A stretch of DNA of 64,000 bases from Buchnera aphidicola (Cinara curvipes) (GCF_900698915.1 NZ_LR217710.1:62001-126000), one strand, 5' to 3'; positions 20,128-29,377 are shown, counted from the first letter of the stretch. The notes: generated from the letters alone by a model not told the origin. Program-made: numbers and translations.

Positions 20128-21762
20128 ATGAAAAATTTTACTAATACTATTTTAGTAACATGTGCTTTTCCATATTCCAATGGTGATATACATTTAGGAC
20201 ATTTATTAGAACAAATTCAAGCAGATATTTGGGTTAGATATCATCGTATGAGAGGTCGTTCTGTTATTTTTATTTGTTCAGATGATACACACGGAACTGC
20301 TATTATGTTAAAAGCAAAAAAAATGAAAATTAGTCCAAAAAAATTAATTTATTGTATGCAAAAAAAACATAAAAATAATTTTTTACAGTTTTCTATTATT
20401 CACGATCATTATTCATCTACAGATAGTAAGATTAATAAAAATTTATGTGAAAATATATATCATATAATAAAAAAAAAAAAATTAATTAAAGAAAAATATA
20501 TAGATCAGTTGTATGATAAAAAACTGAATATGTTTTTATCAGATAGATTTATAAAAGGTACTTGTCCAAAATGTAAATCTATTAATCAGTATGGTGATAA
20601 TTGTGATTTTTGCGGGGTAAATTATAATGCTATAGAATTATTGAATCCTATTTCAGAATTATCAGGTTCATCTCCTGATATTAGGAATTCTAAACATTTA
20701 TTTTTTAAATTATCTTATTTTTCACAATTTTTAAAAAAATGGATTAATTCTGGAGTTGTTCAAAAATCTGTATTAAATAAAATAAATGAATGGTTATCTA
20801 TAGGTTTACGATCTTGGAATATATCTAGAGATAAACCATATTTTGGTTTTAAAATTCCTGGCTTTTCTAATAAATTCTTTTATGTTTGGTTAGATGCTCC
20901 TATTGGTTATATTAGTTGTTTTAAAGAATTATGTAATATTAAAAAAAATATTAATTTTAATGAATTTTGGTCTATAAATTCAAAAAATAAATTATATCAT
21001 TTTATCGGTAAAGATATTATTTATTTTCATAGTTTGTTTTGGCCTTCTATATTAGAAGCGATTAATTATAGAAAACCTACTAAAATATTTGTTCATGGTT
21101 ATGTTACTTTTAAAGGATTAAAATTATCTAAATCAAAAGGATTAGCAATTTCAGCAAATAAATGGTTATCTTGTTTTGATTCTGATTCTTTAAGATATTA
21201 TTTTGCTTCAAAATTATCACATACTATTGAAGATATAGATATAAATTTATATGATTATGCATATAAGATTAATTCAGATATTGTGAATAATATAATTAAT
21301 TTAGCTGCAAGAAACAGTTCTTTTTTAAAAAAGTATTTTTTTAATACATTATCAAATAATATTAAAGAATTAAATTTATATCAACAGTTTATTAATATAA
21401 CTATATGTATTCAGGATTTATTTGAAGAAAGAAAATTTTCATTAGTAATACAGAAAATTAGATATTTATCTAATCTTGCAAATAAATATATTGATGAAAA
21501 AAAACCTTGGTTATTAATAAAAAATATAGATAATAAAAATAAAGTTCATGATATTTGTTCTTTAGGAATAAATTTATTTCGAATAATAATGATTTTTTTA
21601 AAGCCTATTATGCCGAAATTAGTATATAAATCTGAATTATTTTTAAATACATCATTATATTGGGATAAAATTAATGAACCGTTATTAAATCATAAAATTA
21701 ATGATTTTTCATGTTTATATAAACGAATTGAAATTAGTTTTATTGATGATTTTTTAAAATAA
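20128..21762 (+). CDS. metG: Methionyl-tRNA synthetase, lacking the C-terminal tRNA-binding domain
   Basis: Class I synthetase. HLGH in FPYSNGDIHLGHLLE is the HIGH signature; KLSKSKG (about residue 330) is the KMSKS loop with Leu at the second place. The zinc knuckle CPKCKSINQYGDNCDFC has four cysteines. The protein is about 544 residues and stops just after the anticodon-binding alpha-helical domain; the roughly 130-residue C-terminal dimerisation/tRNA-binding domain of E. coli MetG is absent. Two ATGs (20116, 20128) are possible; the second gives the usual short N terminus, and neither has a clear ribosome binding site. It ends 10 bases from convergent tilS. An A13 tract occurs at about 20469-20481. 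Confidence 0.94.
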   Translation: MKNFTNTILVTCAFPYSNGDIHLGHLLEQIQADIWVRYHRMRGRSVIFICSDDTHGTAIMLKAKKMKISPKKLIYCMQKKHKNNFLQFSIIHDHYSSTDSKINKNLCENIYHIIKKKKLIKEKYIDQLYDKKLNMFLSDRFIKGTCPKCKSINQYGDNCDFCGVNYNAIELLNPISELSGSSPDIRNSKHLFFKLSYFSQFLKKWINSGVVQKSVLNKINEWLSIGLRSWNISRDKPYFGFKIPGFSNKFFYVWLDAPIGYISCFKELCNIKKNINFNEFWSINSKNKLYHFIGKDIIYFHSLFWPSILEAINYRKPTKIFVHGYVTFKGLKLSKSKGLAISANKWLSCFDSDSLRYYFASKLSHTIEDIDINLYDYAYKINSDIVNNIINLAARNSSFLKKYFFNTLSNNIKELNLYQQFINITICIQDLFEERKFSLVIQKIRYLSNLANKYIDEKKPWLLIKNIDNKNKVHDICSLGINLFRIIMIFLKPIMPKLVYKSELFLNTSLYWDKINEPLLNHKINDFSCLYKRIEISFIDDFLK

Positions 21763-21772
21763 ATGAAATATT

Positions 21773-23095
21773 TTAATTTATTAAATTTATCCATAAAATT
21801 TTTATATATTCATTATCTATTTTTTTAATATAATTTGTATTAAATATACCAATACCAGATATTAATTGTTCATTATAAAATAATAATGGTATTGTGTTTC
21901 TTAACCAGGGCGGTATGTTATTTTTTTGAAATATTTTTTTTATATTATTTTTTTTTTTTATATTATTAAATATATATTCTTTTTTAATATAAAAACGAAT
22001 ATTAATTAACGTATTTTGTGAAGGGAATGTAATTTTGTAACTTTTTTTTTTTTGAAAAAAAATTTTTTTAGATACTAAAAATCCTAAATTTTCTGGTAGT
22101 TTTAAAGGTTTATAAATATTATTCCAATATATAATTATATTTTTAATATTAGAATTTGGAGTAATATAGTATATTTTTTCTTTAAATTTTCTTATTTCTC
22201 CATTATTAAAAATTATTTTTTTATTATGATAATTTTTGTTTAAAATAATTTCTTGATATACTCTATTTAAAATTTTATAAGTTGGAACACTACCACATTT
22301 ATTTTTTAACCATTGTTTTAATACGGAATATTTTGCTTCTAATTTTAGATTAGAAAAATTTATTAATGATAATGATCCATCTAAAAACATATTTTTTTTT
22401 AAAAAAATTTTAATAAAAAAATTTAATGCTTTTTGATCTTTTTCAAGTATTTTTATACTTTTTATACAATTTTTTAAAAATTCTGGCCATCTTTTGTAGA
22501 TTTTTAATAAAATTTTGTTTCTTAAGAAATTTCTATCGTATTGAATTAATTTATTAGATTCATCTTCCACCCATTTTATTTTTTTTTTTTTAGCCCAAGA
22601 TATAATTTTTTTTTTTTGTATAGATATTAATGGACGTACTATTTTGATAGTATTATATTTTGAACTAAATTTTATTCCTGATAACCCATCAATTCCACTT
22701 TTTCTTTTTAATTTTAAAAAGAGATTTTCACATTGATCATTAAGATTATGTGCTTGTAATAATATTTCTTTTGGTAATAAATATTTTTTAAAAATTTTAA
22801 GTCTTTTTAGTCGAGCATAACCTTCTATACCATATTTATTTTTTTTTGGAATATATATATTCTCAATAATAATTTCTATATTGTGTTTTTTGCAAATATA
22901 TTCACAATATTTTTGTGCAGCTATAGAATGTGAATATAAGTTATGATTTATATGTATTGCTCGAATTTTTATATTATTTTCTTTTTTATAGATAAGCAAT
23001 TGGTGTAATAATACAGTTGAATCAACACCTCCACTTAAAGCTAATAAAAATTTTTTTTGTTTAGGATATTTTAAAAATAATTTTTTTATAAACAT
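21773..23095 (-). CDS. tilS: tRNA(Ile)-lysidine synthase
   Basis: Modifies C34 of the CAU-anticodon tRNA-Ile to lysidine so that it reads AUA, essential in a genome rich in AUA codons. The PP-loop ATP-binding motif SGGVDST is at residues 20-26, with IRAIHINHNL and LNDQCENLFLKLKRKSGIDGL following, as in enterobacterial TilS. 440 residues, normal length, with a degenerate lysine-rich C-terminal half. The reading frame is intact despite at least four A tracts of 12-13 bases. It lies 25 bases after tRNA-Val on the same strand, so they may be co-transcribed. Confidence 0.94.
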   Translation of the reverse strand: MFIKKLFLKYPKQKKFLLALSGGVDSTVLLHQLLIYKKENNIKIRAIHINHNLYSHSIAAQKYCEYICKKHNIEIIIENIYIPKKNKYGIEGYARLKRLKIFKKYLLPKEILLQAHNLNDQCENLFLKLKRKSGIDGLSGIKFSSKYNTIKIVRPLISIQKKKIISWAKKKKIKWVEDESNKLIQYDRNFLRNKILLKIYKRWPEFLKNCIKSIKILEKDQKALNFFIKIFLKKNMFLDGSLSLINFSNLKLEAKYSVLKQWLKNKCGSVPTYKILNRVYQEIILNKNYHNKKIIFNNGEIRKFKEKIYYITPNSNIKNIIIYWNNIYKPLKLPENLGFLVSKKIFFQKKKSYKITFPSQNTLINIRFYIKKEYIFNNIKKKNNIKKIFQKNNIPPWLRNTIPLLFYNEQLISGIGIFNTNYIKKIDNEYIKILWINLIN

Positions 23096-23120
23096 GATTA
23101 ATAAATTACATATAATTTTT

Positions 23121-23193
23121 TACGTTCGGGTGGATTTGAACCACCAGCTTCTACCATGTCATAGTAGCACTCTAACCATTGAGTTACGAACGT
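23121..23193 (-). tRNA. tRNA-Val(GAC)
   Basis: A 73-base cloverleaf on the minus strand. Acceptor arms ACGTTCG and CGAACGT pair fully, with discriminator A. The D arm is ACTC-AATGGTTA-GAGT. The anticodon arm is CTACT-ATGACAT-GGTAG with U33 and anticodon GAC (valine). The T arm is TGGTGG-TTCAAAT-CCACC(C). The 3' CCA is not encoded. It follows E. coli tRNA-Val(GAC) through the D and anticodon arms. Confidence 0.95.
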
Positions 23194-23382
23194 ATTTATT
23201 AGTAATATTTTACTATATAAAAATTAATTTATCAATTAAAAATATATATTTTTATATTATTTTAATTTAGTATTGAAATATAAATAATAATTTTTTTAAA
23301 AATAACTATATAATAATTAAATTATATATAGTAATTATAACAGTTTATTCTTATTAATTTTTTAATTTAATAGGTTATTAGA

Positions 23383-24672
23383 ATGGTTAATAAAATTAAC
23401 ATTATGGATTTTTTAGAAAAAAAAAATTTTTTTTCTCAAATTTTTAATAAATTAGATTTGTATAAATATATACAAAATAATAGAATTTTTTTATATTGTG
23501 GTTTTGATCCTACAAATAGTAGTTTACATATTGGTCATTTATTGCCAATTTTATGCTTAAAATATTTTCAAAATTTTGGTCATACTCCAATTATTTTGAT
23601 TGGTGGAGCAACAAGTATAGTCGGAGATCCTAGTTTTAAGGAACGAGAAAGAAAAAAGAACTCATTGGATTTTTTAAAATTTAATCAAATTTGTTTAGAA
23701 AAACAGTTATTATTTTTTTTTGATGATAGTAATCATATTAAAAATAAAGCATTAATATTAAATAATTATTCTTGGTTTCAAGACATTTCTATATTGTCTT
23801 TTTTAAGAAAAATTGGAATACATTTTTCTATAAATTATATGATTCATAAAAAATCAGTTAAAAAAAGATTACTAAAAGAAAAAACAGGTATGTCGTTTAC
23901 CGAATTTTCATATAGCTTGATGCAAGCATATGATTTTTCTATTTTATATAAACGATATGGAGTTAAATTACAGATTGGAGGATCTGATCAATGGGGTAAT
24001 ATTTTGTCTGGTATACATTTAATTAAGAAGTTATATAATGATGAAGTATTCGGTGCTACTAATTCATTATTAACAGATACAAGTGGAAAGAAGTTTGGTA
24101 AAACTGAAAAAGGTACTACTATATGGTTAGATCCTAAACGAACTAGTCCTTATAAATTTTATCAATTTTGGATTAATATTTCAGATCAAGATATTAATAA
24201 TTTTATTACATTATTTACTCCTATTGATATAAATATGATAGATATTAAGTTTTGTGACACTAATTACAAAACAAATATTATAAATAAAAAAATCTTTTTA
24301 GCAGATTTTTTAACTCATTTTGTACATGGTCAACACGCTTTAACTTCTGTTAAACGTATTATAAATTTTTTATTTAAAGGTGGACCTATTCAGAATATTA
24401 AAGAAGAAGATTTTATTCAATTACTTCAAGATGGAATTCCGTCTATTGTTTGTAAAAATTTTTTAGATTTGCCGCATTTATTAGTACTGTCATCATTATC
24501 TGTTTCTTTAAATCAGGCTAGAAATATGATAGTTTCTGGAGCTATATGTATAAATGGCGCAGTACAAAATCAAAAAAATTATTTTTTTTCTTCATCAGAT
24601 TTATTACATAATAAATATACACTATTGTGTAGAGGGAAAAAAAATTATGTTCTTGTTTTTTGGAAAATTTAA
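23383..24672 (+). CDS. tyrS: Tyrosyl-tRNA synthetase
   Basis: Class I synthetase charging tRNA-Tyr. YCGFDPTNSSLHIGHLLP carries the HIGH motif, IGGSDQWGN the tyrosine and ATP site, and KFGKTEKG the KMSKS-equivalent KFGKT loop. The C-terminal S4-like RNA-binding domain (LSLNQARNMIVSGAICING) is present. 429 residues, close to the usual 424. Start at 23383; an in-frame ATG at 23404 is also possible. It converges with sufA across a hairpin. Confidence 0.96.
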   Translation: MVNKINIMDFLEKKNFFSQIFNKLDLYKYIQNNRIFLYCGFDPTNSSLHIGHLLPILCLKYFQNFGHTPIILIGGATSIVGDPSFKERERKKNSLDFLKFNQICLEKQLLFFFDDSNHIKNKALILNNYSWFQDISILSFLRKIGIHFSINYMIHKKSVKKRLLKEKTGMSFTEFSYSLMQAYDFSILYKRYGVKLQIGGSDQWGNILSGIHLIKKLYNDEVFGATNSLLTDTSGKKFGKTEKGTTIWLDPKRTSPYKFYQFWINISDQDINNFITLFTPIDINMIDIKFCDTNYKTNIINKKIFLADFLTHFVHGQHALTSVKRIINFLFKGGPIQNIKEEDFIQLLQDGIPSIVCKNFLDLPHLLVLSSLSVSLNQARNMIVSGAICINGAVQNQKNYFFSSSDLLHNKYTLLCRGKKNYVLVFWKI

Positions 24673-24702
24673 TTATATATTTTATTTTTTTTAAAATATT
24701 TT

Positions 24703-24732
24703 AAGTTTCAATATTTTTATATATTGAAACTT
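24703..24732 (-). terminator. Hairpin at the tyrS/sufA convergence containing the sufA stop codon
   Basis: A perfect 12-bp inverted repeat, AAGTTTCAATAT at 24703-24714 against ATATTGAAACTT at 24721-24732, with the 6-base loop TTTTAT at 24715-24720. The sufA TAA (24717-24719, minus strand) lies in the loop and its last codons form one arm. On the minus strand the stem is followed by an A/T-rich stretch, so it fits a transcription stop for sufA and perhaps also for tyrS. Confidence 0.6.
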
Positions 24733-25070
24733 TCCCCGCAACCACAAGTAGAAATATGATTTTTATTTTTAAATGTAAATGAATAATTTAGTCCTGTTTT
24801 AGAAAAATCTATAGTAGTTGTTTCTAATTTTGATATTATATCTTTTGGAATAATAAATTTAATGTTTTTTATTACAAAAATATCATCAGAATTATAAATA
24901 TTATATGCTAATTTTAGTATATATTTAAATCCAGCGCATCCAGATTTTTTTATTTTTATTTTAATTCCTTTGCTTTTTTTTTCTTGATTTAATAAAAATA
25001 ATATTTGTTTTGTTGCTTTTTTAGTTATTTTGATTGGTGTTTTTTTTGTATTTTTTTTCATAATTTTCAT
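24717..25070 (-). CDS. sufA: A-type iron-sulfur cluster carrier protein, SufA-like
   Basis: A-type carriers hold and deliver Fe-S clusters. The three ligand cysteines are present: one in KSGCAGFKY and two in the C-terminal CGCGESF. 117 residues. The end (TTIDFSKTGLNYSF, then CGCGESFNI) resembles SufA/IscA and differs from ErpA, which ends CGCGSSF. SufA is the better fit by overall pattern, but IscA cannot be fully excluded. No other suf or isc genes are in the window. Its likely clients here include the nuo Fe-S subunits. It has a lysine-rich N-terminal extension with two possible ATGs (residues 1 and 4). Confidence 0.85.
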   Translation of the reverse strand: MKIMKKNTKKTPIKITKKATKQILFLLNQEKKSKGIKIKIKKSGCAGFKYILKLAYNIYNSDDIFVIKNIKFIIPKDIISKLETTTIDFSKTGLNYSFTFKNKNHISTCGCGESFNI

Positions 25071-25771
25071 ATTTGAATAAATATATTTGAAGATTATTAA
25101 TAATATTTTCTATAAAACTATTAATTATATTATTTTTATATGTATCTAGATAATTATTTTATTAAATAAATTTATTATTAAATTATTTAAGTTTTTTATA
25201 TAAATCTTGTAAATAAATTAACTTTTACTGATTAGAATTATATCTTTTTTATATTATAAAATCATTATTTTTTTTATATTGATGTCAATTTAGTTAATAT
25301 ATTTATTAATTTTTATATAAAAAATTTTAATTATGTATCATAAATTATAATTTAATGTTTTTATTTTTAAAAAATAATTTTGTATAAAAGTAATGATTTT
25401 TATGTTATTTTAAGTATTTTAATAGAAAAATATTTTTATATTATTAGTTTAATGATTTAAGAAATATTTTTATATACATAAAATATTTAAAAAAATCTTA
25501 TTTTTTTATTCTATATATAATTTATTTTTTATTAAAATAATAATATATAATATTATTTAATTTTATTAAATTTCAATTACTGTATTTGAATATGTTATTA
25601 TATTTTATATAAAATAAATATATTAATTTTATATATGGATTTTTTTAATGAATTTTATTTTTTAGCTATACTAGCTAATATAATATTTTTTTATTTATAT
25701 ATATTTATTTTTTTATAGTTTATTATGAGTAGTTTATATTTACATTTTTATAAAATTATATAGAGAATAAA
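25071..25771. other. 701-base spacer between sufA and aroH
   Basis: The longest gene-free stretch in the window, nearly pure A/T, between divergent genes. I find no open frame with recognisable protein similarity and no tRNA or structured RNA. A TTGAAT (25586-25591) with TATAAA 16 bases later (25608-25613) could be the aroH promoter, and a short inverted repeat TTAGCT-ATACT-AGCTAA lies at 25662-25678. Both are weak in this base composition. It may be the scar of a lost gene. Confidence 0.4.
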
Positions 25772-26821
25772 ATGAAAAAAATTGATGAATTAATTAATTT
25801 AAAAAAAAATAGTTTGTTAATAACTCCAAAAATTTTATTTGAACGTTACAAAATAACCCCTACAGTTTATAATTTAATTCAGTTGACACGTGATAATATA
25901 CAGAAAATTTTATCAGGTCAAGATAAAAGATTACTAGTTATTATAGGTCCGTGTTCTATACATGATCCTATAGCAGCAATAGAATATGCTAAAAGAATAA
26001 AGACATTACGTAATAAATATTCTTCTTATTTAGAAATTGTTATGAGAACATATTTTGAAAAACCTCGTACAGTATTAGGTTGGACAGGTTTAATATCTGA
26101 TCCATATTTAGATGGTAGTTTTAATGTAAATGATGGATTAGCAATAGCAAGAAAATTATTATTAAAAATTAATAAATTAGGTGTTCCAACTGCAACAGAA
26201 TTTTTAGATTCTACAGTAAGTCAATTTATTTTTGATTTAATTAGTTGGGGGGCAATTGGGGCTCGTACTACTGAAAGTCAAGTGCATAGAGAGCTTGCTT
26301 CTTATTTACCATGTCCTATAGGTTTTAAAAATGGAACTGATGGCAATATTTCTATTGCAATTGATGCAATTCGTTCTGCAAAAGCAAGTCATTTATTTTT
26401 ATCTCCAGATAAATATGGAAGAACTGTAATTCATCGCACACAAGGGAATCATTATGCGCATATTATAATGCGTGGTGGAAAATTACCCAATTATCATAAA
26501 TCAGATATTGATTTTGCAGTTCAAGAATTAAAAAAATTTGATTTACCTGATAATTTAATAGTTGATTTTAGTCATGCCAATTCGTTAAAAGATTATAAAA
26601 GACAGTTAAATGTATCCACATCAGTTGCACGTCAAATTTATAATAAATCTACTTCTATCTCTGGAGTTATGATCGAAAGTTTTTTAAAAGAAGGTTCACA
26701 AAAAATATGTAATATAAAAGAATTAGTATTTGGTCAATCTATTACTGATTCTTGTTTAGGCTGGGAAGAAAGTGTTGCTATATTAGAACAATTATCTGAA
26801 TCTATTAAGGTTCGTTTTTAA
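25772..26821 (+). CDS. aroH: 3-deoxy-7-phosphoheptulonate (DAHP) synthase, AroH type
   Basis: Joins phosphoenolpyruvate and erythrose-4-phosphate, the entry to the shikimate pathway. 349 residues. Typical blocks are VIIGPCSIHD (metal-binding Cys), RTYFEKPRT, GVPTATEFLD, ISWGAIGARTTESQ, GFKNGTDGN, HIIMRGG and VDFSHANS. The whole length follows E. coli AroH (LVTPxxL-xxR at the N terminus, ITDSCLGWEE at the C terminus) rather than AroF or AroG. Whether tryptophan inhibition is kept cannot be judged. GAGAATAAA precedes the ATG. Confidence 0.95.
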   Translation: MKKIDELINLKKNSLLITPKILFERYKITPTVYNLIQLTRDNIQKILSGQDKRLLVIIGPCSIHDPIAAIEYAKRIKTLRNKYSSYLEIVMRTYFEKPRTVLGWTGLISDPYLDGSFNVNDGLAIARKLLLKINKLGVPTATEFLDSTVSQFIFDLISWGAIGARTTESQVHRELASYLPCPIGFKNGTDGNISIAIDAIRSAKASHLFLSPDKYGRTVIHRTQGNHYAHIIMRGGKLPNYHKSDIDFAVQELKKFDLPDNLIVDFSHANSLKDYKRQLNVSTSVARQIYNKSTSISGVMIESFLKEGSQKICNIKELVFGQSITDSCLGWEESVAILEQLSESIKVRF

Positions 26822-26902
26822 ATTTTTTATAAATATAAAAAATATTTATTTTTATATTAGAATATGAATTTTATTTAATATAATTTTTTTTAAGGATTAA
26901 AT

Positions 26903-28837
26903 ATGCAGGTTGTTACAACATGCGATGGAATTAAAAAGATATATAAAAGCCCTGTTACTTTAAAAAAAATTTTTAAAGATGTATATCCAAAACATTTATC
27001 ACATTTTATTGCTGGATTTATAGATAATAAATTAGTTGATTTAAATACATTAGTATATCATGATTCATCAATTATAATGATTGATGAAAACAATAAAATG
27101 TTTTTACAAATGGTAAAACGTTCTTGTATGCAATTATTAAATCGTATATTAAAATCTATGTGGCCAAATGTAAAAATAGCAGGTGGATGTATAACTGAAT
27201 CTGGTTTTTATTGTGATATAGATATGTTATATATTTTAACAAAACAAGATTTAAATAGTATTTCTATAAATATGTTAGAAAAAGCTTCTAATTCATATGA
27301 AATATATACAAAAACCATTTTTAAAAAAGATTTTTTAAAATTATTAAAAAAAAAAAATGAGATTTATCAAATTAGTATTATTAATAAACAATCAGTTAAT
27401 GAAAATAGTATTAATATTTGTTATCATGAAGATTATTGTGAATTTTCTAAACAACCTCAAGTATTTAATATTAAGTTTTGTAAATACTTTTTATTAAAAG
27501 ATATTTCAGGAGCATATTGGAATAATAAAAAAGAAAATAAAATGTTACAAAGGATTCATGTTATCGTTCAAGTTTCAAAAAGACGGTTAATAGAGTTTGT
27601 TTCGAAAGAAAAAGAATTAGAAAAACGTGATCATCGTAAAATTGCAAAATTTTTAAATTTATATCATATTCAAAAAGAGTCTCCTGGTATGATATTTTGG
27701 CATGAAAATGGATATATTATTTTCAAACAATTAGAAAGTTTTATTCGTGATAAGTTAATTAAAAATAATTATATAGAAGTAAAGAGTCCTGTTATTTTAG
27801 ATAAAAAACTTTGGAAAAAAAGTGGTCACTGGAAATATTATAATTCATCTATTTTTGTTACAAAATCTGAAAACAGAGAATATTGTATAAAACCCATGAA
27901 TTGTCCAGCTCATGTTCAAATTTTTAAATATGGTTTAAAATCTTATAAAGATTTACCAATACGCATGTCTGAGTTTGGTAGTTGCCATAGAAAAGAATCT
28001 TCAGGTTCTTTACATGGATTAATGCGTGTACGTGGTTTTACTCAAGATGATGCACATATTTTTTGTACTAAAAAACAAATTAAATTAGAATTAAATAATT
28101 GTATTAATTTATTATTTGATTTATATAATACATTTGGTTTTAAAAAAATTACTATAAAATTTTCAACTCGTCCAGAAAAAAGAATTGGTAGTGATGATAT
28201 TTGGGATCAAGCAGAAAATGATTTAGAATCCGTTTTAAAAGATCACGGATTATCTTTTCAATATCAATTAGGTGAAGGAGCATTTTATGGTCCTAAAATT
28301 GAAATTGCCTTAGAGGATTCTTTGCAGAGAATATGGCAATGTGGAACTATTCAATTAGATTTTTATTTATCTAAAAAATTAAATGCCTTCTATATAAATA
28401 GAGATAATTTTAAAAAATATCCTATTATTATTCATAGAGCTTTTTTAGGTTCTATAGAAAGATTTATAGGTATTTTAATTGAAGAATATAATGGAAGTTT
28501 ACCTATATGGTTATGTCCAATTCAAGTAGTTATTATAAATATCTCTACTATACATATCTCTTATGTAGAAAAAATAATGAAATTATTTTTATCTTATAAA
28601 ATAAGGGCTATTTCAGATATTACATCTAACAGTATTAGTTTTAAAATTCGTAATTATATTAATAAAAAAATACCATATATTATAATATGTGGAGATAGAG
28701 AAGTAAAAAATAATGATATAACAATAAGAAATAGGTTTTCTAATAAACTATATCAACAAAATATTAATATTTTTATTGAAAATATTATTAATAATATTAA
28801 AAATTATAGTATACATGATATCAATATGGAGGGCTAG
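26903..28837 (+). CDS. thrS: Threonyl-tRNA synthetase
   Basis: Class II synthetase with the N-terminal TGS domain, an editing domain and the catalytic core. 644 residues, close to the usual 642. Core motifs include FWHENG, the zinc/substrate Cys in IKPMNCPAHVQIF, RMSEFGSCHRKE, LMRVRGFTQDDAHIF (motif 2) and RAFLGSIERFIGILIEEY (motif 3). The editing domain is eroded: the usual HHG and RCxGPH-type histidines are hard to recognise, although a Cys-His pair (CYHEDYCEF) is seen near residues 173-181. AAGGATTAA precedes the ATG. Its last codons carry the infC ribosome binding site, linking the two. Confidence 0.94.
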   Translation: MQVVTTCDGIKKIYKSPVTLKKIFKDVYPKHLSHFIAGFIDNKLVDLNTLVYHDSSIIMIDENNKMFLQMVKRSCMQLLNRILKSMWPNVKIAGGCITESGFYCDIDMLYILTKQDLNSISINMLEKASNSYEIYTKTIFKKDFLKLLKKKNEIYQISIINKQSVNENSINICYHEDYCEFSKQPQVFNIKFCKYFLLKDISGAYWNNKKENKMLQRIHVIVQVSKRRLIEFVSKEKELEKRDHRKIAKFLNLYHIQKESPGMIFWHENGYIIFKQLESFIRDKLIKNNYIEVKSPVILDKKLWKKSGHWKYYNSSIFVTKSENREYCIKPMNCPAHVQIFKYGLKSYKDLPIRMSEFGSCHRKESSGSLHGLMRVRGFTQDDAHIFCTKKQIKLELNNCINLLFDLYNTFGFKKITIKFSTRPEKRIGSDDIWDQAENDLESVLKDHGLSFQYQLGEGAFYGPKIEIALEDSLQRIWQCGTIQLDFYLSKKLNAFYINRDNFKKYPIIIHRAFLGSIERFIGILIEEYNGSLPIWLCPIQVVIINISTIHISYVEKIMKLFLSYKIRAISDITSNSISFKIRNYINKKIPYIIICGDREVKNNDITIRNRFSNKLYQQNINIFIENIINNIKNYSIHDINMEG

Positions 28838-28840
28838 AGT

Positions 28841-29377
28841 ATAAAAGTCGGAAAAAAAAATCAATTATCCCGTCCCCATCGTATTAATAAAGAAATTATT
28901 TCTTCTAAAGTAAGATTAATGGGTTTAGACGGTGAACAACTAGGAATTACTAGTCTTTATAAAGCATTAGAACAAGCTAAAGTATATGGATTTGATTTAG
29001 TTGAAATTAGTCCTAATTCTATACCCCCGGTATGTCGTATTATGAATTATGGTAAATTTTTGTATGAAAAAAGTAAAGCTCTTAAAAAACAGAAAAAGAG
29101 ACAAAAGATAGTTCAAATGAAAGAAATAAAATTTAGACCAAGTACAGATAAAGGAGATTATGAAGTTAAATTAAGAAGTTTAATACGATTTTTAAAAGAT
29201 AGTCATAAAGTAAAAATTACTCTTAGGTTTAGAGGTCGGGAAATGGCCCATCAAAGTATTGGGGTTAACATGTTAAATCGATTAAAAAATGATTTATCTA
29301 TTTTAGCAAATGTTGAATCATTTCCAAGAAGAATCGAAGGCAGGCAAATGGTAATGATTTTATCTCCGAAGAAATAA
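28841..29377 (+). CDS. infC: Translation initiation factor IF-3, starting at AUA
   Basis: IF-3 binds the 30S subunit, keeps it apart from 50S and checks the start codon. The first in-frame ATG is at 28919, but homology runs upstream without a gap: [20 protein letters not shown] aligns with the IF-3 N terminus, back to an ATA at 28841-28843 with GGAGGG seven bases before it. This gives 178 residues and the usual mature N terminus. E. coli infC begins with AUU and is self-regulated through that rare start; AUA here would serve the same role. [15 protein letters not shown] (linker) and [14 protein letters not shown] (C-domain) are clear. Confidence 0.94.
   Translation: MKVGKKNQLSRPHRINKEIISSKVRLMGLDGEQLGITSLYKALEQAKVYGFDLVEISPNSIPPVCRIMNYGKFLYEKSKALKKQKKRQKIVQMKEIKFRPSTDKGDYEVKLRSLIRFLKDSHKVKITLRFRGREMAHQSIGVNMLNRLKNDLSILANVESFPRRIEGRQMVMILSPKK

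Noticed and set aside
25662-25678. TTAGCT-ATACT-AGCTAA inverted repeat, considered as a TrpR operator for aroH
   Set aside because: TrpR operators need two CTAG-containing half sites with defined spacing; only one CTAG is present here, and short palindromes of this kind are common in A/T DNA.
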